A stretch of DNA of 45,795 nt from contig JAFXVR010000041.1 of NCBI GenBank assembly GCA_017534885.1, positions 1-45,795 on the forward strand. The letters are read 5' to 3'. The number at the start of each line of letters is the position of its first letter. Within the stretch, counting starts at the first letter, position 1. This DNA is from Clostridia bacterium. Lineage in GTDB: Bacteria > Bacillota > Clostridia > Christensenellales > Aristaeellaceae. This document shows positions 24,215-31,241 of this stretch, one piece after another. A program made the translations under genes and the position numbers. The notes below the pieces were generated by a model that saw nothing but the letters and a program-made list of their open reading frames with translations, had not been told where the DNA came from and ran no database searches.

Positions 24215-24285
24215 CTTCCGTTCAGTCATAGTCAGGCGAGAAGGCTTATTTCCACTTCCGTTCAGTCATAGTCAGGCGAGAAGGC
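24215..24285. repeat. Tandem duplication (about 40-base unit) at the 3' end of the repressor gene
   Basis: The 31 bases at 24215-24245 are repeated exactly at 24255-24285, and similarity continues a further 9 bases. The upstream copy (in gene direction) is the true end of the repressor, A-F-S-P-D-Y-D-stop; the second is a non-coding duplicate that carries the ribosome-binding site of the small downstream gene. This is a recent slippage or recombination duplication. Confidence 0.85.
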
Positions 24286-25083
24286 GTCTTCCACTTCCTG
24301 CAGTTCTCTGCCGCTGGCGATGTCGTAATCGCTGACGCGGCCCACAACCTTCCCCACGTACTTCACGTTCTGCCAGCCGTTCACTTTGATCACCGGGTAG
24401 GCCTGCCGGTCAGGGTTGTAGGAGACTAGGCCGCTCTTCTCAAACCGCTTGATGTACAGCGTGCCTTCATAGATGACCACCACATCGTCCCCGAGCCGGG
24501 GCGGCTGGTTCTCGTCCACGTACACCCGGCTGCCGTCCTCGTATACCGGCTCCATGCTCTGGCCGTTGACTTTGACGATGCGAGTGCACTTCTCGGACAG
24601 GGGGTTCGCCCGGACGTAGACCGTCTCTGCCGAAGCCTCGTCCTCCATCGGCCCGCCGAAGCCGGCCGCCGCGGCCTGTTCCATCTCGATCCGCCGGACG
24701 TAAGCGGAGCGGACGCGCTGCTTGGCTTCGCGCAGGTCGTTCCACTCCATCTGCTCGATCAGGTTCCGGATCATCTGCTGCTGAAGGGGCTTCAGCCGAC
24801 GGTAGCCTTCCAGAACGGCCCGCTCATGGCCGCACAGCGTCATCTCGGGTTCTGTGCCGAGCAGCTCGGAGATGGAGACGTTCAGCTCTCTGCAGAGCCT
24901 GGGCAGGGTGTCGAGATCAGGCCTGGCGATGCAGCGCTCCCAGTTCCCGACGGCCGCGGCGGTCACACCGATCCGGGCGGCCAGCTCCGCCTGCTCCAGC
25001 CCCGCCTCCAGCCGCTTCTGCCGGATGATCTTCGCCATGTACTCCCGGCGGGCTGTGTCTGCCTCCGGCCTGCTTCTCGGCAT
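24262..25083 (-). CDS. XRE-family repressor with S24 (LexA/CI-like) peptidase domain
   Basis: The protein has 273 residues from ATG 25083, which lies after GGAGGAGGA; an upstream in-frame ATG precedes that site and is rejected. The helix-turn-helix covers residues 24-75 (Q-A-E-L-A-A-R-I-G-V-T-A-A-A-V-G-N-W-E-R). The C-terminal S24 domain has nucleophile S176 (V-N-G-Q-S-M-E-P) and K212 (Y-I-K-R-F), 36 residues apart, as in LexA. A140-G141 lies 35 residues before the serine, matching the spacing of the LexA cleavage bond, so RecA-stimulated self-cleavage is plausible. The gene has a perfect promoter with an inverted repeat in the spacer, suggesting autoregulation. No phage genes lie nearby, so it may be a stress regulator or the remnant of a mobile element. 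Confidence 0.88.
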   Translation of the reverse strand: MPRSRPEADTARREYMAKIIRQKRLEAGLEQAELAARIGVTAAAVGNWERCIARPDLDTLPRLCRELNVSISELLGTEPEMTLCGHERAVLEGYRRLKPLQQQMIRNLIEQMEWNDLREAKQRVRSAYVRRIEMEQAAAAGFGGPMEDEASAETVYVRANPLSEKCTRIVKVNGQSMEPVYEDGSRVYVDENQPPRLGDDVVVIYEGTLYIKRFEKSGLVSYNPDRQAYPVIKVNGWQNVKYVGKVVGRVSDYDIASGRELQEVEDAFSPDYD

Positions 25084-25121
25084 CGGTGTTCCTCCTCCCG
25101 GGTTCATCAACTCACAAGATC

Positions 25122-25150
25122 ATTGTAACACATATTTAATATTGTGTCAA
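25122..25150 (-). promoter_or_regulatory. Repressor-gene promoter with internal operator-like inverted repeat
   Basis: On the minus strand, TTGACA (25145-25150) and TACAAT (25122-25127) are separated by 17 bases. The 20 bases at 25128-25147 form an imperfect inverted repeat with ACACA/TGTGT arms, filling the spacer, where self-binding would shut the promoter off. Confidence 0.7.
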
Positions 25151-25293
25151 GGCTTTTTTCGGCATTCTGAACAATTTGTTTTGTGATTCAGCCCGGCTGT
25201 CAGTCTCTATAGCCGGGATTTCCGGCACAGGCAGGAAGGCCGGAAAGAAATCAAGAGAAGCATATGATTATCGCTGAATCCGTTTTCCTTCCC

Positions 25294-25322
25294 TTGCGTC
25301 CCGCTCTGTTTTATGCTATACT
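25294..25322 (+). promoter_or_regulatory. Promoter of the cytidylate-kinase-like gene
   Basis: TTGCGT (25294-25299), 17-base spacer, TATACT (25317-25322). The AAGGAGG at 25355-25361 and the ATG at 25369 follow. Confidence 0.6.
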
Positions 25323-25368
25323 TGCATCAGGGGAAAGCGCGCGACCACATCAGCAAGGAGGTTTTCAT

Positions 25369-26013
25369 ATGGCAAAGACGAATTCTGTCATCACCATCGG
25401 CCGGCAGTACGGCAGCGGCGGGCGCGCCATCGGGCGGATGCTGGCGGAGCGCCTGGAGGTGCCTTACTATGACAAGGAGCTGCTAACCGAGGCGGCCAAG
25501 CAGAGCGGCATCTCCGAGGAGCTGTTTGAAAATCTGGACGAGCGGCCCACCCGTTCCCTGCTGTTTTCCCTGGTCACCGGCGCTCAGACGGGCCTGAGCG
25601 AGGGCGGCTTCTATATGGATATGCCGCTGAACCACCGGGTGTTCCTCGCCCAGTTCGACGCCATCCGCCGCATCGCCAACGAAGGTCCCTGCGTGCTGGT
25701 AGGGCGCTGCGCCGATTACGTGCTGCGGGATCACCCCAACCTGATCAGCGTGTTCATCAAGGCGGACATGTCCGCGAGGGTGGCCCGGGCCATCGAGCGC
25801 GGCGCCGACCCGCTGAAGGCCGAGGACGTGGTGCGCAAGGCGGACAAGCAGCGCGCTTCCTATTACAATTACTACTCCACCTCCACCTGGGCGGACATCA
25901 CCAATTACGACATCTGCGTGGATTCCAGCCGGCTGGGCTACGAAGGCGCCTGCGACCTGCTGGCGGACTTCATCGCCATCCGCGAAAAGCGCGTGCGGGA
26001 GGCCAGGAAATGA
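25369..26013 (+). CDS. Cytidylate kinase-like family protein
   Basis: The protein has 214 residues. The upstream extension to 25264 runs through the promoter, so the ATG at 25369 after AAGGAGG is chosen. The P-loop variant I-T-I-G-R-Q-Y-G-S-G-G-R-A-I-G is at 8-22, P-Y-Y-D-K-E-L-L follows, and V-L-V-G-R-C-A-D-Y-V-L (about 106-116) is the second family block. This is the cytidylate_kin-like family (PF13189), which is distinct from Cmk and is widespread in Clostridia. Its substrate is not certain. It overlaps the next gene by 4 bases. Confidence 0.88.
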   Translation: MAKTNSVITIGRQYGSGGRAIGRMLAERLEVPYYDKELLTEAAKQSGISEELFENLDERPTRSLLFSLVTGAQTGLSEGGFYMDMPLNHRVFLAQFDAIRRIANEGPCVLVGRCADYVLRDHPNLISVFIKADMSARVARAIERGADPLKAEDVVRKADKQRASYYNYYSTSTWADITNYDICVDSSRLGYEGACDLLADFIAIREKRVREARK

Positions 26014-26780
26014 GGCGGCTGGCAAGCCTGCTCCTGTGCCTGACGCTGCTGCTGTCCCTTCAGGCCGCCTCCGCGCTTTCCTGGCCGGAGGGCACGGGCG
26101 AAGCGCTCAGGCAGTATTTTGATGCGGTCAACGCGCGCCTGCAGGAGCTGGGCGCAATGCCCGTCAACTCCGTGTTCGAGAGCTATCCCACCTTCGCGGT
26201 GCTGGGGGTGACCGACGCGGGCATGGCGGAGGTGCCTGAGCAGGTTGAGCTGACGGTCTACCTGCAGGGCGGGGAGCTCCACTACCTGCAGCTGCGGGTG
26301 ACCGACGCCCTGGACCGCTTTCCCGCCATCGCCGCCGCCTGCATCATGGCCGCCTCCCCGGAGGAGATTACCCAGAAGGACGCGCTGAAGCAGCCCACCG
26401 CCTGCCTGGAGCGGGTCTACAAGACCCCGCTCAACTCTTTCGAGAGCGTGCCGGATACCCTCCGGGGCGAGACTGTGCGGACGTATTACGCCTACTATCC
26501 CTCCCAGTATCCCATGCAGGATCCGCCTGTGCGCTGCCTCCAAATGACCCTGGTCTTTCCCCTGCCGGGCTATGGCGGTCTGAACAGCGTCACCCCGCCG
26601 CCGGACGGATATACCGTCAATCCCTACAACGGCGACGGCACCAGCGAGTGGAACGACAACCGCCCCATCGAGGATCTGCGGAACATGGACGACGAGTATG
26701 AGCCCGACCTCCACCTGAACATCACCCTCAGCCCGACCCCGGAGCCGGACATCGACTGGAACGCCACGCCTGCGCCGTGA
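26010..26780 (+). CDS. Secreted hypothetical protein
   Basis: The protein has 256 residues with signal peptide M-R-R-L-A-S-L-L-L-C-L-T-L-L-L-S-L-Q...A-S-A, cleaved near L-S-W-P. The mature part is mixed alpha/beta with T-V-Y-L-Q-G-G-E-L-H-Y-L-Q-L and a long C-terminal Pro/Asn/Asp-rich tail (S-P-T-P-E-P-D...T-P-A-P) that looks like a disordered linker or surface tether. I recognise no family. The ATGA overlap with the kinase-like gene shows they are cotranscribed; the kinase-like gene is cytoplasmic, so the two need not work together. Confidence 0.75.
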   Translation: MRRLASLLLCLTLLLSLQAASALSWPEGTGEALRQYFDAVNARLQELGAMPVNSVFESYPTFAVLGVTDAGMAEVPEQVELTVYLQGGELHYLQLRVTDALDRFPAIAAACIMAASPEEITQKDALKQPTACLERVYKTPLNSFESVPDTLRGETVRTYYAYYPSQYPMQDPPVRCLQMTLVFPLPGYGGLNSVTPPPDGYTVNPYNGDGTSEWNDNRPIEDLRNMDDEYEPDLHLNITLSPTPEPDIDWNATPAP

Positions 26781-26835
26781 GCGGCAGATGGCCGGATCCA
26801 TGTACCCCTTCGACCGATGAGAAAGGGAAGAGCCG

Positions 26836-27930
26836 ATGAAAACCGAAATCACCCGCGAAGCCCTGATCCGCGTGGCGAAAGCCGCCTGCGACACCCTGAT
26901 GCGCAAGTATCCGGCGAAGGAGCTGCCGCCCAAGGGCCGCTTCCACTATCACCAGGGCGTGTTCCTCTCCGGCGTGTATCAGACCTACCTGCGCTGCGGG
27001 GACGAGAAGTATTACGACTACATGAAGGCCTATGTGGATGCGCTGGTAGACGTGTACGGCAACGTCAGCGGCTTCAACCCGGGCCAGCTGGACGACCTGC
27101 AGCCGGGCATCCTGCTTTTCCCCGTCCTGAAGCGCACGGGCGGGAAGCAGTACCGCACCGTGCTGGACACCATCGGCTATTACCTGAAGACCTTCCCGAA
27201 AAACAGCATCGGCGGCTGGTGGCATAAGGCCTGGTATCAGCGGCAGATGTGGCTGGACGGCCTGTACATGGGCGGCCCGCTGAGCGTGGAGTACGGCCTG
27301 ACCTTTGACTGTCCGGAGCTGGTGGACAACGCGATCCGCCAGGCCCAGCTGATGCGCCAGGTCACCCGGGACGACAAGACAGGCCTGTGGTACCACGCCT
27401 GGGACGAGAACAAGGCGCAGCCCTGGGCCGACCCGGAGACCGGCCGCTCGCCGGAATTCTGGGGCCGCTCCATCGGCTGGGTGCCGGTGGCCCTGCTGGA
27501 GGAGTACGAGCTCCTGCCCGAGGATCACCCGGGCCGGAAGATCCTCGCGGATATTTCGGTCGATCTGCTGAAGGCCCTCCTGCCCTGGCAGAGCGCCGAG
27601 AACGGCCTGTGGTATCAGGTGGTGGACAAGGCGGATCAGCCTGACAACTGGCCGGAAATCTCCTGTTCCTGCCTGTACGTGTGCGCCCTGTGCAAGGCGG
27701 TGCGCCTGGGGCTGATGGACAAGGCCGTGCTGGAGAACGCCCGGAAGGGCTGCGCGGCTGTGCTGGAGAGTGTGGGCGTGGATGAGAACGGCCTGCTGAT
27801 CGGCGGCGTGTGCGTGGGCACCGGCGTGGGCAATTACCAGCACTATGTGGCCCGGCCCGTCTCCACCAACGACCTGCACGGCGTGGGCGCCTTCCTGCTG
27901 ATGTGCGCCGAGGCCGCCGACACCCTGTAA
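26836..27930 (+). CDS. Glycoside hydrolase family 105, unsaturated rhamnogalacturonyl hydrolase (YteR/YesR-like)
   Basis: The protein has 364 residues, the usual GH88/GH105 length, with no signal peptide, so it acts on imported oligosaccharides in the cytoplasm. It removes the unsaturated galacturonyl residue left by pectate or rhamnogalacturonan lyases. Key blocks: L-D-D-L-Q-P-G with D86/D87, and Q-M-W-L-D-G-L-Y-M-G with D141, matching the catalytic Asp pair of YteR (D88/D143). G-R-S-I-G-W-V and G-V-C-V-G-T-G-V-G-N-Y also fit the (alpha/alpha)6 barrel. It begins 55 bases after the secreted protein gene and ends 1 base before the HAD gene. It may work with the LplB/LplC importer 4 kb upstream. 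Confidence 0.93.
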   Translation: MKTEITREALIRVAKAACDTLMRKYPAKELPPKGRFHYHQGVFLSGVYQTYLRCGDEKYYDYMKAYVDALVDVYGNVSGFNPGQLDDLQPGILLFPVLKRTGGKQYRTVLDTIGYYLKTFPKNSIGGWWHKAWYQRQMWLDGLYMGGPLSVEYGLTFDCPELVDNAIRQAQLMRQVTRDDKTGLWYHAWDENKAQPWADPETGRSPEFWGRSIGWVPVALLEEYELLPEDHPGRKILADISVDLLKALLPWQSAENGLWYQVVDKADQPDNWPEISCSCLYVCALCKAVRLGLMDKAVLENARKGCAAVLESVGVDENGLLIGGVCVGTGVGNYQHYVARPVSTNDLHGVGAFLLMCAEAADTL

Positions 27931-27931
27931 G

Positions 27932-28576
27932 ATGGATATCGCGCTGCTGGATTTTGACGGCACCCTCTCCCGGGGCGACTCCATCCTGCCCTATCTGCTT
28001 TACTGCATGCGGCAGGGCGCTGCGCCCCGGGAGCAGCTTTTTCGCGCCGGCGGGGCCTTTCTCCGGCAGAAAATGCGGCAGGACAGCCTTGTGCGGGTGA
28101 AGGAGGTCTCTCTGTCCTTCCTGCGGGGGATGACCGAGGAGGAGGCCGCAGGCCTTGCCAGGGGCTTCTGGCGGGAGCAGGTCAGAAAGCGCGTTTATCC
28201 CGAGGCCGCTGAAGCGCTGCAGCAATTGCGGCAGCGGGGGCTGATGGCCGTGGTGGTATCCGCCTCCCCGGACTGCTATATGCGCCTGCTGCCCGAGTTT
28301 CTGCCCGCGGACGCGGTGATTGCCACCCATTGCGAGGTGTCCGAAGGCCGCTACACCGGCCGGGTGGAAGCAAACTGCAAGGGCGAGAACAAGGTGAAAA
28401 GGGTCAGGGAATGGCTGAAGCAGGAGGGCCTTGAAGAAGCCCGCATCGCCGAAGCCTACGGTGATTCGCTGAGCGATCTCCCCATGCTGATGATGGCCAT
28501 TCACCCCATCCTCATCAACCCATCAAAATCATTGAGAGAAGCCCTCCCCCAAGCCAAAATGGAGCGCTGGCACTAA
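27932..28576 (+). CDS. HAD-IB family phosphatase
   Basis: The protein has 214 residues. Motif I is L-L-D-F-D-G-T-L-S with D7 and D9, motif II is V-V-V-S-A-S-P, a Lys follows around N-K-V-K-R, and motif IV is Y-G-D-S-L-S-D-L-P-M-L. The layout, with a helical cap of about 80 residues between motifs I and II, is that of the IB subclass (phosphoserine-phosphatase-like; also seen in SerB and CicA relatives). It releases phosphate from a small phospho-metabolite that cannot be named here. It starts 1 base after the GH105 stop, so translation is coupled. The region after it holds a palindromic repeat. Confidence 0.88.
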   Translation: MDIALLDFDGTLSRGDSILPYLLYCMRQGAAPREQLFRAGGAFLRQKMRQDSLVRVKEVSLSFLRGMTEEEAAGLARGFWREQVRKRVYPEAAEALQQLRQRGLMAVVVSASPDCYMRLLPEFLPADAVIATHCEVSEGRYTGRVEANCKGENKVKRVREWLKQEGLEEARIAEAYGDSLSDLPMLMMAIHPILINPSKSLREALPQAKMERWH

Positions 28577-28652
28577 AAAGAAAGCAAGAAAAGACTGCGC
28601 AAGCAAGCCCCCCAAACTCCCACTCAGAATAATAAGGAATAATCCCCATCGG

Positions 28653-28735
28653 TAAAAGTTCTTTGAGGAAAGGATAGGGGTTTGGGGGGAAGGGAAACCC
28701 CTTTCTTTCAAGAAAGGGGTTTCCCTTCCCCCCAA
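28653..28735 (+). repeat. Dispersed palindromic repeat, copy 1
   Basis: A 26-bp perfect inverted repeat (28682-28707 with 28710-28735, 2-base loop) preceded by a conserved head (TAAAAGTTCTTTGAGGAAAG, then GATAGGGG). A second copy in the opposite orientation lies at 38793-38874. Together the two copies define an element of about 82 bases. Its position 18 bases before the pseudouridine synthase start means it could also affect translation. The remaining bases of the 28577-28753 gap, 28577-28652, show nothing I can name. Confidence 0.85.
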
Positions 28736-28753
28736 GATCACCCACCCAAGCAT

Positions 28754-29464
28754 ATGATGAGATTGCAGAAATACCTGGCCCTGTGCGGCGTAGCGTCGAG
28801 GCGGGCGAGCGAGAAGCTGATTGCCGAGGGCAAGGTGACGGTGAATGGCCGGACGGTGCGCGAGATGGGCGTACAGGTGGACGAGACCAGCGACAAGGTC
28901 TGCGTCAGCGGCAAGCCGGTGAAGCCGGAAAACGAGAAGCACTACCTGGCCTACCACAAGCCCCTGGGCGAGATGACCACCGTGACCGATCCCGAGGGCC
29001 GCGCCACCGTGATGGACAAGTTCCGGGACTACCCGGTGCGGCTTTTCCCTGTGGGCCGGCTGGACTACGACAGCGAGGGCCTGCTGCTGCTGACCAACGA
29101 CGGCGAGATGATGCAGCATCTGCTCCATCCCAGCCACGAAGTGCCCAAGGAATACCTTTGCCGGGTGATGGGGCGCGTCGGCGAGGAACAGCTGCGGCGG
29201 CTGCGGGCGGGCGTCAGCATTGACGAAAGGCTGACCTCCCCCGCGGATGCGCGGCTGGTGCGCTATGAGGGCGAAAACTCCGTGCTGCTGGTGACGATCC
29301 ACGAGGGCAGGAACCGCCAGGTGCGCCGGATGATCGAAGCGGTGGGCCACGAGGTGACCGCCCTGCGGCGCGTGGGCTTCGGGCCCATCAAGCTGGGCGA
29401 CCTGCCCAGGGGCATGTGGCGGAAACTGACCGAAGCCGAAGTGCGCCGGCTGAAGGAGCTGTGA
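28754..29464 (+). CDS. Ribosomal pseudouridine synthase, RsuA/RluB family
   Basis: The protein has 236 residues: an N-terminal S4 RNA-binding domain (M-R-L-Q-K-Y-L-A-L-C-G-V-A-S-R-R-A-S-E, then K-V-T-V-N-G) and a synthase domain with P-V-G-R-L-D-Y-D-S-E-G-L-L-L-L-T-N-D-G, whose Asp in G-R-L-D is catalytic. The end shows E-G-R-N-R-Q-V-R-R-M and L-R-R-V-G-F-G-P-I-K-L-G. It isomerises a uridine in rRNA; which one (RluB or RsuA type) is not fixed, so no symbol is given. The start may be ATG 28754 or 28757; neither has a ribosome-binding site, and the palindromic repeat lies immediately upstream. The stop overlaps the next gene's ATG. Confidence 0.92.
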   Translation: MMRLQKYLALCGVASRRASEKLIAEGKVTVNGRTVREMGVQVDETSDKVCVSGKPVKPENEKHYLAYHKPLGEMTTVTDPEGRATVMDKFRDYPVRLFPVGRLDYDSEGLLLLTNDGEMMQHLLHPSHEVPKEYLCRVMGRVGEEQLRRLRAGVSIDERLTSPADARLVRYEGENSVLLVTIHEGRNRQVRRMIEAVGHEVTALRRVGFGPIKLGDLPRGMWRKLTEAEVRRLKEL

Positions 29465-30051
29465 TGATGGCTTATGAACTGCGCTCGGCCCGGTACCTGG
29501 CCGCGGATATCCACCGCCAGCTGATCCGGAAGGGCGACACCGTGGTGGACGCGACCGTCGGCAACGGCCACGACACCTGCGCATTAGCGGAACTGGTGGG
29601 CCCGGAGGGAAGGGTCATCGGGTTTGACCTGCAGGAGGACGCTGTAAGCCGCACCAGGCAAAGACTGGAGGAGGCCGGGCTGCTGAGCCGCTGCGAGCTG
29701 CACGCTGTGGGCCACGAGCACCTGGCGGAGTACGTCCGCCCGGGAATCCGGCTGGCGGTGTTCAACCTGGGCTGGCTGCCCGGGGGCGATAAAAGCGTCA
29801 CCACCCGCTGGGAGACCACCCGTAAGGCCGTGTCCGCCGCGCTGGAGCTGCTCTCTCCCCTGGGCGCGGTGACGGTCTGCGCCTATCCCGGCCACGCCGC
29901 CGGGGACGAGGAGCGCCGCGAGCTGATGGCCTTCCTCAGCGCCCTGCGCCCACAGGACTTCAATGTGCTGCACCAGCGCTTCCTGAACGCCGGCCCCGGC
30001 GCGCCGGAATGCTTTGTAATCCAGAAACAGGCCAGCGCCGGAAACGAATGA
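29464..30051 (+). CDS. mnmM: SAM-dependent tRNA methyltransferase MnmM-like (YtqB family)
   Basis: The protein has 195 residues. SAM motif I is V-V-D-A-T-V-G-N-G-H-D-T, followed by G-F-D-L-Q-E-D-A, and the diagnostic block is F-N-L-G-W-L-P-G-G-D-K-S-V-T-T (PF06962). YtqB of Bacillus was shown to be MnmM, which methylates the wobble uridine (nm5s2U to mnm5s2U) of tRNAs. Starting at the overlapping ATG 29464 with AAGGAG at 29454-29459, it is coupled to the pseudouridine synthase, forming an RNA-modification pair. The NUDIX gene follows after 20 bases. Confidence 0.85.
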   Translation: MMAYELRSARYLAADIHRQLIRKGDTVVDATVGNGHDTCALAELVGPEGRVIGFDLQEDAVSRTRQRLEEAGLLSRCELHAVGHEHLAEYVRPGIRLAVFNLGWLPGGDKSVTTRWETTRKAVSAALELLSPLGAVTVCAYPGHAAGDEERRELMAFLSALRPQDFNVLHQRFLNAGPGAPECFVIQKQASAGNE

Positions 30052-30071
30052 TGACAGCAGGAGACAGTATC

Positions 30072-30683
30072 ATGGATCAACTGACCGCATGGGCCATGGA
30101 GCTGCAGAGCATCGCGCAGGCGGGACTGCAGTACGGCCATGACGCTTTTGACAGAGAGCGCTACCAGCGCATCCGGGAGATCACGGCGGAAATGATGGCC
30201 GAGCGGACAGGCCTGCCGGTCGATAAGGTGACCAGCCTGTTCTGCGGGGACACCGGATACCAGACGCCCAAGGTGGACACGAGGGCCGCTGTGTTCCGGG
30301 ACGGAAAAATCCTGCTGGTGCAGGAGCGGAACGGCACCTGGTCCCTGCCCGGCGGCTGGTGTGAGTACAACCTCTCCCCGGCAGACAACACGGTGAGGGA
30401 AACGCTGGAGGAGGCCGGGCTGAATGTCCGGCCTGTGCGCTGCATCGCGGTGCAGAACAGGATCCGCCACAACCAGCCCGAATACGCCTGGGGCGTCGTC
30501 AAGATCTTCTACCAGTGCGAGCTCACGGGCGGAGAGTTCACGCCCAATCTGGAGACGGTCGCATCCGACTGGTTCGACGAGAATGCGCTCCCGCCCATGG
30601 CCGAAGAGAAAAACACCCCCGCCCAGGTGGCGCTCTGCTTTGAAGCCAGCCGGGCGGAGGTGTGGGAAACCAGATTCGACTGA
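30072..30683 (+). CDS. NUDIX hydrolase with N-terminal NUDIX_N_2-type helical domain
   Basis: The protein has 203 residues from ATG 30072, with GCAGGAGA about 8 bases upstream. The N-terminal 60 residues (I-A-Q-A-G-L-Q-Y...R-Y-Q-R-I-R-E-I-T-A) are the helical domain of a clostridial subfamily often labelled ADP-ribose or NDP-sugar pyrophosphatases. The Nudix box G95...R109-E110...E113-E114-x-G116 is conserved except at position 101, where Leu replaces the usual first Glu; I believe this subfamily commonly deviates there. E110, E113 and E114 remain to bind metal. The substrate is uncertain. The gene is convergent with the flavodoxin gene, with stops 2 bases apart and no terminator between. Confidence 0.88.
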   Translation: MDQLTAWAMELQSIAQAGLQYGHDAFDRERYQRIREITAEMMAERTGLPVDKVTSLFCGDTGYQTPKVDTRAAVFRDGKILLVQERNGTWSLPGGWCEYNLSPADNTVRETLEEAGLNVRPVRCIAVQNRIRHNQPEYAWGVVKIFYQCELTGGEFTPNLETVASDWFDENALPPMAEEKNTPAQVALCFEASRAEVWETRFD

Positions 30684-30685
30684 GA

Positions 30686-31171
30686 TTACCGGCATTGCTC
30701 GCAGAAGCCTTTCAGCCTGCTCTCGTTGTCCTTCCCCGGACGATCCCTGGGATCGATCAGCACCGTCTGCGCCGTGAGCGCGGCGGGCGCCAGAAGGTCA
30801 GCGAGGCGCTGAAGGGCTTTTTCGCCACCCGAGCCGCTCTGGCACGCGAAGGCCGCCAGACGTTTGGTTTTCAGGGCTTCGAGATTGTCCCGCACAAAGG
30901 TGCGCAAGGGCGGCGCGATATTGGCGGCCCAGACCGGAAAGCCGAGGATGATCTGCTCGTAGTCCTCCGGGTGAAAGGCGCAGGGCTGCAGCGCCGGGGT
31001 CTCGGCCATCACCGCACTCTTGCCGCCCCAGAGGAACTTGCGCAGGCCCTTGTCGGGATAGGCCTTGTCCGGCTTGATTTCCAGCGTGTCCGCGCCGAGG
31101 GCCTCAGCGGCCTTCTTCGCAGCCAGCGCCGTGTTTCCGCCCATGGAGTAGTAGACAATCAGGGTTTTCAT
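30686..31171 (-). CDS. Flavodoxin
   Basis: The protein has 161 residues. The FMN phosphate loop is Y-S-M-G-G-N-T-A (8-15), following strand T-L-I-V-Y-Y. Later loops F-P-V-W-A-A-N-I-A-P-P and C-Q-S-G-S-G-G are those that hold the isoalloxazine ring. The frame is open to 31198, but GGAGGTG lies before the ATG at 31171. It is an electron carrier or small FMN-dependent quinone or diflavin-type reductase of the anaerobic type; partners are not nearby. Its transcript appears to have its own start, about 70 bases from the MATE gene end. Confidence 0.9.
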   Translation of the reverse strand: MKTLIVYYSMGGNTALAAKKAAEALGADTLEIKPDKAYPDKGLRKFLWGGKSAVMAETPALQPCAFHPEDYEQIILGFPVWAANIAPPLRTFVRDNLEALKTKRLAAFACQSGSGGEKALQRLADLLAPAALTAQTVLIDPRDRPGKDNESRLKGFCEQCR

Positions 31172-31241
31172 GGAATGCACCTCCAGATTGATTTTCATAC
31201 AAATCGATCACAAATCGGTCAGCACAGCCTGATGAACCGGA

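Noticed and set aside
24215..24285. CRISPR-like repeat
   Set aside because: Only two units, almost adjacent, one within a coding region; this is a simple tandem duplication.
28682..28753. Alternative longer N-terminus of the pseudouridine synthase through the palindrome
   Set aside because: The frame stays open by chance through the hairpin; the S4 domain starts at M-R-L-Q-K-Y.
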